Source of the DNA: an uncultured Collinsella sp.
Lineage (GTDB): Bacteria; Actinomycetota; Coriobacteriia; Coriobacteriales; Coriobacteriaceae
Direction of reading: 5' to 3'
Length of the DNA stretch: 64,000 bases
Assembly (NCBI GenBank): GCA_902482035.1
Contig: CABSYW010000007.1
Coordinates: 1-64,000 of the forward strand
The notes beneath the pieces are model-generated. The model saw only the letters and a program-made list of their open reading frames with translations. It ran no database searches and was not told the DNA's origin. Of this stretch, positions 57,173 to 64,000 are shown one piece after another (positions within the stretch are counted from its first letter, which is position 1; each line of letters opens with the position of its first letter). Both the position numbers and the translations under genes were made by a program.

Positions 57173-57217
57173 TTGACCATGGCTTACTTTCGTGTATAAG
57201 TTTTCCTAGGCTAACAG
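57173..57217 (+). promoter_or_regulatory. Promoter with DtxR/IdeR-like site
   Basis: TTGACC (57173-57178), 16 bases, TATAAG (57195-57200). Overlapping downstream, TTTTCCTAGGCTAAC (57201-57215) contains TAGGCTAAC, the right half of the IdeR/DtxR consensus. It would give iron repression of the DUF3793-flavodoxin operon. Confidence 0.5.
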
Positions 57218-57238
57218 TTTAGATCCGTAAGGAGCGCC

Positions 57239-57943
57239 GTGACTCGAACCATAGACATCCCAACGTTTCAGGCGGCAGTCGTGCGCAACTGCTCTCCCAC
57301 GCTCGCGGGCATCAAGCCGGCATCGCTCTTTACCTATCCAGGCACCTACGCCCACGGGGACGGCTCGGTCGCAACCGAAACCATCGCAGAGCGCCGAGCA
57401 CGCCTGCTCAACGTTATCGCCCAGTGCAATCGCGAGCTTGACCCGTTCGGTATCCACCTGAGTGTTTTGGTCTGGCGGCCCTGCGGAGCGCTCGTGTATA
57501 TGTACCGAGCCAAAAGCCTCACCACCTATTTCGCAGACCCTCGCGCCCAAACGGCGCTCGCCTCGGAAGGCTACGACACGAGAGACCTTTCGACATGCCT
57601 TGTGCATTTGGCATCACGCATCACGCTCGCGAGCAATAACGTCGCGGAATGCGCCTGTAGCCAGACTCGATGCGCACTACCCCAGCAAGCTAGCTGCAGC
57701 AACGACTGCACCTGCGAGTTTCCGCACGAAATAGGCTACTTCCTCGGATATCCCTACGACGATGTGCGCGAGTTTATCGTCCAGCGCGGCGAGAACTACA
57801 AGGTCTTTGGAGCTTGGAAGGTCTACGCAAATGTCGAGCAGGCACTTGCGACATTTGATGCCTACCGTGCCTGCACCCAATACTTCACCTTTGTCTATCA
57901 GCAGGGCTGCAGCTTGGCGCAACTTGCCCAGGCAACCCGATAG
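57239..57943 (+). CDS. DUF3793 family protein
   Basis: This 234-residue protein starts with GTG 57239 behind AAGGAGC. Its family signature is CEFPHEIGYFLGYPYDDVREFIVQRGENYKVFGAWKVYANVEQALATFDAYRACT. The middle holds many cysteines (ECACSQTRCALPQQASCSNDCTCEF), which might bind a metal or cluster. DUF3793 genes in anaerobes often lie beside flavodoxin and iron-uptake genes, and here a flavodoxin follows 46 bases downstream. Function unknown, probably linked to iron limitation. Confidence 0.82.
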   Translation: MTRTIDIPTFQAAVVRNCSPTLAGIKPASLFTYPGTYAHGDGSVATETIAERRARLLNVIAQCNRELDPFGIHLSVLVWRPCGALVYMYRAKSLTTYFADPRAQTALASEGYDTRDLSTCLVHLASRITLASNNVAECACSQTRCALPQQASCSNDCTCEFPHEIGYFLGYPYDDVREFIVQRGENYKVFGAWKVYANVEQALATFDAYRACTQYFTFVYQQGCSLAQLAQATR

Positions 57944-57989
57944 AACATAGAAGCCGCGGCAACCTGCCGCACAGCTGAAAGGACTCAAC

Positions 57990-58409
57990 ATGAGCAAGAT
58001 CGCCGTCGTCTACTGGAGCGGCACGGGCAACACCGAGGCCATGGCAAACCTCGTCGCCGAAGGCGCCACGTCCGCGGGTGCCGAGACTGAGGTCATCCCC
58101 TGCGCCGACTTCTCTGCCGACAAGGCCGCTGAATATGATGCCTTCGCCTTCGGCTGCCCAGCCATGGGCTCCGAGGAACTCGAGTACGATGAGTTCCAGC
58201 CGATGTGGGATGAGGTCAAGGAGACTCTCGACGACAAGAAGGTCGTCCTCTTTGGCTCCTATTCGTGGGCCGAGGGCGAGTGGATGGACAACTGGAAGGC
58301 CGACGCCGACGAGGCTGGCGTCAACGTCGTGGACTCCACCATCTGCTACGACGCGCCCGACGACGAGAGCGAGACCGCTTGCAAGGCCCTCGGAGCCGAG
58401 CTCGCGTAA
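57990..58409 (+). CDS. Flavodoxin
   Basis: This 139-residue FMN protein has the phosphate-binding YWSGTGNTEAMANLVAEG, a loop AFGCPAMGSEELEYDEFQPMWDE that packs on the flavin, and FGSYSWAEGEWMDNW with aromatic residues near the isoalloxazine. It is a low-potential electron carrier replacing ferredoxin when iron is short, which fits the upstream iron-type site and DUF3793. GAAAGGA precedes ATG 57990. Confidence 0.92.
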   Translation: MSKIAVVYWSGTGNTEAMANLVAEGATSAGAETEVIPCADFSADKAAEYDAFAFGCPAMGSEELEYDEFQPMWDEVKETLDDKKVVLFGSYSWAEGEWMDNWKADADEAGVNVVDSTICYDAPDDESETACKALGAELA

Positions 58410-58461
58410 CGAGCCCAGGACCTCCAAAAGAGCCTGCATCAAAGCGCATCCCCATCCCTAC

Positions 58462-58503
58462 AAAAGAGCGGGGGCTGGATTCAAGTCCAGCCCCCGCTCT
58501 TTT
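58462..58503. terminator. Bidirectional terminator
   Basis: AAAAGAGCGGGGGCTGGA with TCCAGCCCCCGCTCTTTT, an 18-bp perfect stem and 6-base loop, between the flavodoxin gene and the converging ABC genes. Confidence 0.9.
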
Positions 58504-58526
58504 GTAACGGCAGTTACATCAACCGG

Positions 58527-59279
<753 letters not shown>

Positions 59280-59291
59280 GATAGGACCTCC

Positions 59292-60653
59292 TTACAGACC
59301 GGCGATGTGATCGGCGGGCGTCGCGACAACCTGTCCGGCGCTCTTGGCGGGACGCTTCTTCTTGGTCTCGGTCGTGCCCAAAAGCCTCGCCTCAAGACCG
59401 CTCACCAAGCGAGCGAGCGGCAGGGTGATGACCAGATAGAACAGGGCGGCAACCACGTACGGTGTAATGGAGCCCGTCGTGGCCACGATGGTACGGGCGT
59501 TCATGACGATCTCGACCACACCCACGGCGGCAAGCAGCGACGTATCCTTGTAAAGCAAGATAAACTCGCTGGTCAGCGTAGGCAAAACATTGCGGAACGT
59601 CTGCGGAATCATGACATAGAGCAGCGTCTGGAAGGCATTCATGCCCAGCGAGCGAGCAGCCTCGTTTTGGCCCTTGGGGATCGACTGAATACCGGCACGG
59701 AAGATCTCGCACAGGTACGCAGACGAGTTCATGGCCATGACGATAACACCCAAGACATAGTCGTCCACCTTGACTCCGGCCAACGGCAGACCGAAGAACG
59801 CGATATAGATCTGCAGGAAAGCCGGCGTACCGCGAATGATATTCACATAGATGCCGGCAAAGCAACGCAGGATGCGCGACTTAGAGATGCGCATGAGCGA
59901 CAGGGCAAAACCGAAGGGAATTGCCAGCGGAAACGCCACAAGCACGATCGAAAGCGACATGAGGAAGCCCTTGAAGACGATCGGCAGGCTCTGGACCAAA
60001 ATGACCGGGTTCAGGAACAGGCGCAGGAACATATTGGAGTTCCAAGCCTCGACCCACGGCCGCTCTTTAAGGTCGGCCAAGAAGTTATCGAAGGCCGTCA
60101 CGCCCTTGATCTCCACCGACGGAATCTTGGAGATCTTCTTGGTCGAACCGTCGGCGAGCGTATAGGTGCCGCTAAAGGCCTCATCGCCGCCCTCGACGGG
60201 GAAGGTCACGCCGTAAACCTCGACGCGGAAATAGCCGCCGGCAGGCGCCGTCTCGCCAAAGTCAATCTTGAGCGTCTGGCCGTCAGCCTTGCACGTGGGC
60301 TTCATGGGCGTACGATCCATGAGGTCCTCGCCCGAGAGCATCGTCAATCGCGTGTCATCGGTACCAAACGTCGTGCCGTCGACAAACGTCAGCGAAAGAC
60401 CGCTCAGCTCCTCGTCGGCATCGGCCTGAACTTCCCAAGTGATGCGCGTCTCGGTGCCGCCGACCACATCGCTGCCCGAACCGGTATTGGGTCGGGCGGT
60501 AATCTTTGCGGTCTCAAGCGCCTGGGCGGTCGTGGGCACGCAGGCCCCCGCGCATACCAGGGCGAGCGCCACAGCCAGGGCACAGGCCAGCTTTTGGAGC
60601 ATCGAGAGCAGTGGAAAACGCTGCTCCGCGGCCCCTTTGTTCAGTCGAGACAA
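59292..60653 (-). CDS. Amino-acid ABC permease with an extra extracellular N-terminal domain
   Basis: This 453-residue protein has a signal-like N-terminus (LQKLACALAVALALVCAGACVPTTAQA) and a beta-rich domain of about 160 residues (ITWEVQADADEELSGLSLTFVDG to VYGVTFPVEGGDEAFSGTYTLADG). From about residue 210 follows the HisM/GlnP-type permease with PIVFKGFLMSLSIVLVAFPLAIPFG, the EAA loop EAARSLGMNAFQTLLYVMIPQTFR and about five membrane segments. Ordinary permeases lack the extra domain. The start TTG 60653 follows TAGGAG and lies after the terminator hairpin; longer frames cross that hairpin. Confidence 0.8.
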   Translation of the reverse strand: MSRLNKGAAEQRFPLLSMLQKLACALAVALALVCAGACVPTTAQALETAKITARPNTGSGSDVVGGTETRITWEVQADADEELSGLSLTFVDGTTFGTDDTRLTMLSGEDLMDRTPMKPTCKADGQTLKIDFGETAPAGGYFRVEVYGVTFPVEGGDEAFSGTYTLADGSTKKISKIPSVEIKGVTAFDNFLADLKERPWVEAWNSNMFLRLFLNPVILVQSLPIVFKGFLMSLSIVLVAFPLAIPFGFALSLMRISKSRILRCFAGIYVNIIRGTPAFLQIYIAFFGLPLAGVKVDDYVLGVIVMAMNSSAYLCEIFRAGIQSIPKGQNEAARSLGMNAFQTLLYVMIPQTFRNVLPTLTSEFILLYKDTSLLAAVGVVEIVMNARTIVATTGSITPYVVAALFYLVITLPLARLVSGLEARLLGTTETKKKRPAKSAGQVVATPADHIAGL

Positions 60654-60721
60654 GGTGGCTCCTATCGTAGAAGTTGCCGGCAAAACGAGACGGAAAAGAT
60701 CTCCGTCAAGAGAAGCGCAAA

Positions 60722-60749
60722 GGCCCTTTCCGCCAAAACGGAAAGGGCC
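60722..60749 (-). terminator. Intercistronic hairpin after the binding-protein gene
   Basis: GGCCCTTTCCG and CGGAAAGGGCC form a perfect 11-bp stem between the binding-protein and permease genes; the T tract is weak. It may lower expression of the permease relative to the binding protein. Confidence 0.65.
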
Positions 60750-60771
60750 CGCGCGCAATCAAGTAGTTATT

Positions 60772-61632
60772 TTACTTGATGTTGTACTTAGCCATGAGGG
60801 CGTCGACGGTACCGTCATTGGTCAGGTCCTTGATGGCCTGGTTGATGTCGTCCTTGAGCTTGGTGTTGCCCTGGTTGATGGCGATGGCGTACTCCTCGCC
60901 GGTGCTGATCTGCTTGATGGTCTGGCAGGTGTTGAACTGCTCGGCGGTCAGCTGGCTGGCGACGGAGCGGTTGGTCACCACGGCGTCACCCTTATCGGAC
61001 TGCAGGGCGCTGAAGCACTCGGTGGCGTCCTTGTAGGGGACGATCTTGGCCTTGGGGAAGTTCTCCTGGGCAAAGGCCTCGGCGGTCGAGCCAGACTGGA
61101 CGATGATGGTAGCGTCGGCGTTGTTGAGCTTCTCGCTGTAGTTATCGGCAGTGATGTCGGTGTTATCGACCTTGGTCACGATAGCCTGATCGTCCATGTA
61201 GTAGGAATCGGAGAAAGTGACTTCCTTCTCACGCTCGGGCGTGTCGGTGATAGCCGCGATGGAAACGTCATACTTGGCGCCCGAAGCGACGCCCGGAACC
61301 AGCGTGTCAAAGTCATTGTTGACATACTCGACATCCAGGCCCAGCTTGTCGCCGATAGCCTTGATGAGCTCAAGGTCAAAGCCCTGATAATCGCCGTTGT
61401 CATCTTTGTACTCAAACGGAGCGTACTCGGCAGAGGTGCCGACGGTCAGCGTGCCGTCCTTGACGAGCGCGTACTCCTTGGAGCCGTCGACCTTCTCGAC
61501 CTTAGCGTCGTCAGAGCTGCTGGAACCGGCATCAGAACCAGAGGTGGCGTTGGACGAACCGCAGCCCGTCAGAGCAAGGGCGAGCGCCATAGCACCCGTG
61601 GCGGCAAATGCGCCAAGCTTCTTCAGCTTCAT
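60772..61632 (-). CDS. Amino-acid ABC transporter substrate-binding lipoprotein
   Basis: This 286-residue lipoprotein (MKLKKLGAFAATGAMALALALTGC, lipobox Cys about 24) has a Ser-rich linker, then the type II binding fold: LTVGTSAEYAPFEYKDDNGDYQGFDLELIKAIGDKLGLDVEYVNNDFDTLVPGVASGAKYDVSIAAITDTPEREKEVTFSDSYY. This is the family 3 amino-acid binding protein pattern. It captures an amino acid outside the membrane and presents it to the permease encoded next. GAAGGAGACTC precedes ATG 61632. Confidence 0.93.
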   Translation of the reverse strand: MKLKKLGAFAATGAMALALALTGCGSSNATSGSDAGSSSSDDAKVEKVDGSKEYALVKDGTLTVGTSAEYAPFEYKDDNGDYQGFDLELIKAIGDKLGLDVEYVNNDFDTLVPGVASGAKYDVSIAAITDTPEREKEVTFSDSYYMDDQAIVTKVDNTDITADNYSEKLNNADATIIVQSGSTAEAFAQENFPKAKIVPYKDATECFSALQSDKGDAVVTNRSVASQLTAEQFNTCQTIKQISTGEEYAIAINQGNTKLKDDINQAIKDLTNDGTVDALMAKYNIK

Positions 61633-61779
61633 AATGAGTCTCCTTCCGGTGACCTCGTTTGATTCAGAGGTCTGCAAAAACTGTTGGCTATTATGCACCC
61701 GGAATTACGAATCTGCAATGAGAAAACTGATTGAAACAAACCCATAACGTGAATGGAATACTCTACTTTGTGACAGTCA

Positions 61780-62646
61780 TTACTGCTGCAATAACCTTAA
61801 TAGTCTAATTTCAACTGCATAACCTGCAAGTTCGTTCGGAGTCTCCAAAATAAACGGCAGCGAACGCAAGTGGCCATTCGATACAATATTCTGCATAACC
61901 TGCATACCGCCACCAAATTCCTCGCTGCCAAGGTATCCCTTGCCGATGCACTCGTGACGATCTTTATGGGCGCCACAAGGGTTCTTCGAATCGTTGATGT
62001 GTACGGCGTGCAAACGATCGATACCCACCACGCGGTCGAACTCGTCGAGTACGCCGTCCAGATCATGGATGATGTCGTAGCCAGCATCGCTCACATGGCA
62101 GGTATCCAAACAAACGCCCAGCTTATCGGACAGCTCTGGGCACTTGGCGGCAACGCCCTCGATAATGCACGCCAGTTCCTCAAAGCTGCGGCCCACCTCG
62201 GTACCCTTGCCGGCCATGGTCTCGAGCAGCACCGTCGTCTGCTGGCCCTCAAACATCACCTGGCACAGGGTGTCGACAATCATCTGAATACCGGCGTCGG
62301 AGCCCTGCCCCACATGCGCACCGGGATGGAAGTTGTAGTAGTTGCCGGGCAGCGCCTCCATGCGCCGCAGGTCCTCTGCCATGGCCTCCAGGGCAAACTC
62401 GCGCGCCCGCTCTTTGGCTGAGCAGGGGTTGTAGGTATACGGGGCATGCGCCACCAGCGGTCCAAAGTCGTTTTGCGCCATAAGCTCGCGCAGAGCCGCC
62501 ACGTCATCCATGTCAAGTTCTTTTGCCTTGCCACCGCGCGGGTTGCGCGTAAAGAACGCAAAGGTATTGGCGCCAATGGACAGCGCCGTCTCCCCCATTG
62601 CCCGATAGCCCTTCGTCGTCGAAAGATGACACCCGATCGTCAGCAT
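61780..62646 (-). CDS. nfo: Endonuclease IV
   Basis: This 288-residue apurinic-site endonuclease has the TIM barrel start IGCHLSTTKGYRAMGETALSIGANTFAFFTRNPRGG, then HAPYTYNPCSAK, NYYNFHPGAHVG, LLETMAGKGTEVG, VCLDTCHVSDAGYDI, HINDSKNPCGAHKDRHECIGKGYLG and FILETP. These contain the His/Glu/Asp zinc ligands of the family. It repairs abasic and some oxidised sites. AGGGAGA-like sequence precedes ATG 62646. A structured repeat lies just upstream. Confidence 0.93.
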   Translation of the reverse strand: MLTIGCHLSTTKGYRAMGETALSIGANTFAFFTRNPRGGKAKELDMDDVAALRELMAQNDFGPLVAHAPYTYNPCSAKERAREFALEAMAEDLRRMEALPGNYYNFHPGAHVGQGSDAGIQMIVDTLCQVMFEGQQTTVLLETMAGKGTEVGRSFEELACIIEGVAAKCPELSDKLGVCLDTCHVSDAGYDIIHDLDGVLDEFDRVVGIDRLHAVHINDSKNPCGAHKDRHECIGKGYLGSEEFGGGMQVMQNIVSNGHLRSLPFILETPNELAGYAVEIRLLRLLQQ

Positions 62647-62666
62647 CTCCAGCTCTCCCTTATCAG

Positions 62667-62753
62667 TTACGGTGAAATACGGTCTATTGGTGCCCTATTT
62701 TGGCGCAAACAGACCGTATTCCACCGCAAGTTATAAAAGGGGCATCAGGGACA
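62667..62753. repeat. Structured repeat, family C copy 1
   Basis: CGGTGAAATACGGTCT and AGACCGTATTCCACCG are inverse arms (one A/C mismatch) around a core with CCCTATT and GCGCAAAC. The 3' flank GCAAGTTATAAAAGGGG and ATCAGG matches copy 2 at 63833. Confidence 0.75.
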
Positions 62754-62797
62754 AAGGCCTCCAGGCATTCCAAGCGCTGGTGCCATGCCCCCACGCC

Positions 62798-63817
62798 CTA
62801 AAGTTTCAAACGAATCGCATCGATGATGCGTGCGCAGCGCTGTGTGGCGGCTAGGGACATGATGGGGCTTTCGAGTTTCCCCGTCTGAATGAGCTGCGTC
62901 GCATGCGACGCCTCGCCGTAAAAATCATCGACCTCAAATGGTGTATCAATTTCGAGTACTCGACCGTCGGAATACTTCACATGGGCGAGCTCGGGACGAT
63001 GGAAACGCTCGATTTCCAACGAGCCTCGCTCACAGGCAATCGTTAAGCGGCTTTCATATGTTGCTTTGCCGTCGCACACCATATGAATGGGTATACCGCC
63101 GACGCTCATACGGATCTCGTCGGCCCAATCGACGCGGCCGCCTGATACGTCACGCCAGCGAACTTCACGGGATGAAACCTCGCACGCGCCCGCGAGCAAA
63201 TCCTCAAACCAACCGACCGCATAGCAGCCCATGTCATATAGACAGCCGCCCTGCAACGAATCAAGCAGATAGCCCGAAGGAGGCTCGCCGTAATCGAGCT
63301 TTTGCACGCTTTCAATCGAGACAATACGGCCAAGCTCACCCGACGCAAGCAAGTCCTTCACGCGAGTGCGCATCGGGCAAAACCGATTCTTCATCGCCTC
63401 CATAAACAGCACGCCGCGCTCACGAGAGGCGGAGGCAATCGAGAGAGCCTCTTCCTCACTCAAAACGGCCGGCTTTTCGCACAGCACGGCCTTTCCGGCG
63501 CGCAGCGCGCGACAGGCCCAACGCGCATGCATGCCATGCGGAAGAGCCAAGTAGATTGCGTCGACATCGGGGTCGGCAATCAGCGCGCCATAAGCCGCGT
63601 CGCCGTTATTGTCGACCGAGGCATGGCCATGCGCAGCATCGATCGAAAACGCTCGGCAAAATTCCTCGACATGTGCAGGAGTGCGGCCGGCCGCAGCCAC
63701 AAGCCGTGCCCCGTCCACCTCCTTGAGCGACGATGCAAATCGATGCGAAATGTGCCCGGCGCCCAAAACGCCCCAACGAACCTCACGCAAATCATCACAT
63801 GAATCTCGATGACCCAC
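62798..63817 (-). CDS. Gfo/Idh/MocA-family oxidoreductase
   Basis: This 339-residue protein has an N-terminal Rossmann fold (VRWGVLGAGHISHRFASSLKEVDGARLVAAAGR), DPDVDAIYLALPHGMHARWACRALRAGKAVLCEKPAVLS with the catalytic Lys, and a C-terminal sugar-binding domain (GCLYDMGCYAVG with His/Tyr-type residues). It should reduce or oxidise a sugar, polyol or similar compound with NAD(P)H. Substrate unknown. Start GTG 63817 has AAGGGGG upstream; earlier in-frame codons lie in the hairpin repeat. No operon partner is seen in the window. Confidence 0.83.
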   Translation of the reverse strand: MGHRDSCDDLREVRWGVLGAGHISHRFASSLKEVDGARLVAAAGRTPAHVEEFCRAFSIDAAHGHASVDNNGDAAYGALIADPDVDAIYLALPHGMHARWACRALRAGKAVLCEKPAVLSEEEALSIASASRERGVLFMEAMKNRFCPMRTRVKDLLASGELGRIVSIESVQKLDYGEPPSGYLLDSLQGGCLYDMGCYAVGWFEDLLAGACEVSSREVRWRDVSGGRVDWADEIRMSVGGIPIHMVCDGKATYESRLTIACERGSLEIERFHRPELAHVKYSDGRVLEIDTPFEVDDFYGEASHATQLIQTGKLESPIMSLAATQRCARIIDAIRLKL

Positions 63818-63832
63818 GACAGCCCCCTTCAG

Positions 63833-63924
63833 TTGCGGTGAAATAGTTCCTGTTTGGCCCCTATTCTGCCGCAAACAGGAACTATTCCACCGCAAGTTAT
63901 AAAAGGGTCATGAGGAGCGCGTTT
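63833..63924. repeat. Structured repeat, family C copy 2
   Basis: TTGCGGTGAAATAGTTCCTG and CAGGAACTATTCCACCGCAA are inverse arms (one A/C mismatch) around GCCCCTATTCTGCC. The 3' flank AAGTTATAAAAGGG, TCATGAGG matches copy 1. It reaches into the end of the next gene. Confidence 0.75.
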
Positions 63925-64000
63925 TGCCGAAGGCCTTAAGCACCGCCGTCACGGGACCAGGCTGGAAACGTCGGCGCACATCGTCGAGACGCTCGGGAAT
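63908..64000 (-). CDS. 3' end of an unknown gene, cut by the window edge
   Basis: The last 30 codons plus TGA stop are visible: PERLDDVRRRFQPGPVTAVL to KTRSS. The basic tail gives no family clue. Its stop codon lies inside the repeat-family C flank, so the repeat may have altered the C-terminus. Confidence 0.6.
   Translation of the reverse strand: MPERLDDVRRRFQPGPVTAVLKAFGKTRSS

Overview
The window is GC-rich, densely coded DNA from an actinobacterium of the class Coriobacteriia, most likely a gut Collinsella. This is inferred from the gene set and codon style: an LPXTG surface dipeptidase, SigA-type promoters, ECF transporters and a fructoselysine operon. No rRNA or tRNA gene was seen. The first 42 bases are not genomic. 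They hold an Illumina Nextera adapter, so the contig begins inside a gene.

Layout. 1-4.8 kb: a truncated cell-wall-anchored C69 dipeptidase, then a trp-type leader peptide and attenuator ahead of a complete ECF transporter (TrpP-like S component, fused EcfA-EcfA, EcfT). 4.8-9.2 kb: an aspartate racemase and ATP-grasp ligase pair (probable D-Asp cross-bridge synthesis), a MOSC protein and a secreted coiled-coil/lysozyme-like protein. 9.2-12.7 kb: a membrane Ser/Thr kinase with an XRE partner, small membrane proteins and a higBA toxin-antitoxin pair. 12.8-18.2 kb: an M20 amidohydrolase divergent from a lysine riboswitch followed by lysA-dapA (one continuous frame), dapB and dapH. 18.3-34.3 kb: mostly housekeeping genes (nucleoid protein, Ldh, aminotransferase, NAD synthetase, EttA, SdpRI, TcdA, TatD) plus an AT-richer secreted cysteine-protease-like gene with a lipoprotein gene.

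34.4-45.8 kb: an eleven-gene minus-strand unit plus its GntR regulator. It contains the fructoselysine enzymes FrlB, FrlC and FrlD, a YfcC-type carrier, two amidohydrolases, a second PfkB kinase, YjbQ, BtpA/SgcQ and an FGGY kinase. A promoter and a perfect 10-3-10 palindrome stand upstream of the carrier gene. 45.9-48.3 kb: two HAD phosphatases and DeoC.

48.5-52.1 kb: a small island (unknown protein, ClpP-like protease, VirD4/TraG-like ATPase). It lies between the true 3' end of pgi and a second, synonymously diverged copy of that 3' end with its own terminator. This is what an element integrated at the end of pgi would leave, though no integrase is present.

52.1-64 kb: pgi, a half-length Fe-alcohol-dehydrogenase-like gene, a Y-family polymerase with a YolD-like partner under an SOS-type promoter, a membrane heavy-metal-binding protein with a CsoR-like operator, DUF3793 plus flavodoxin with a DtxR-like site, a polar amino-acid ABC transporter, endonuclease IV, a Gfo/Idh/MocA oxidoreductase and the end of a further gene. 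Several families of short hairpin repeats are scattered between genes.
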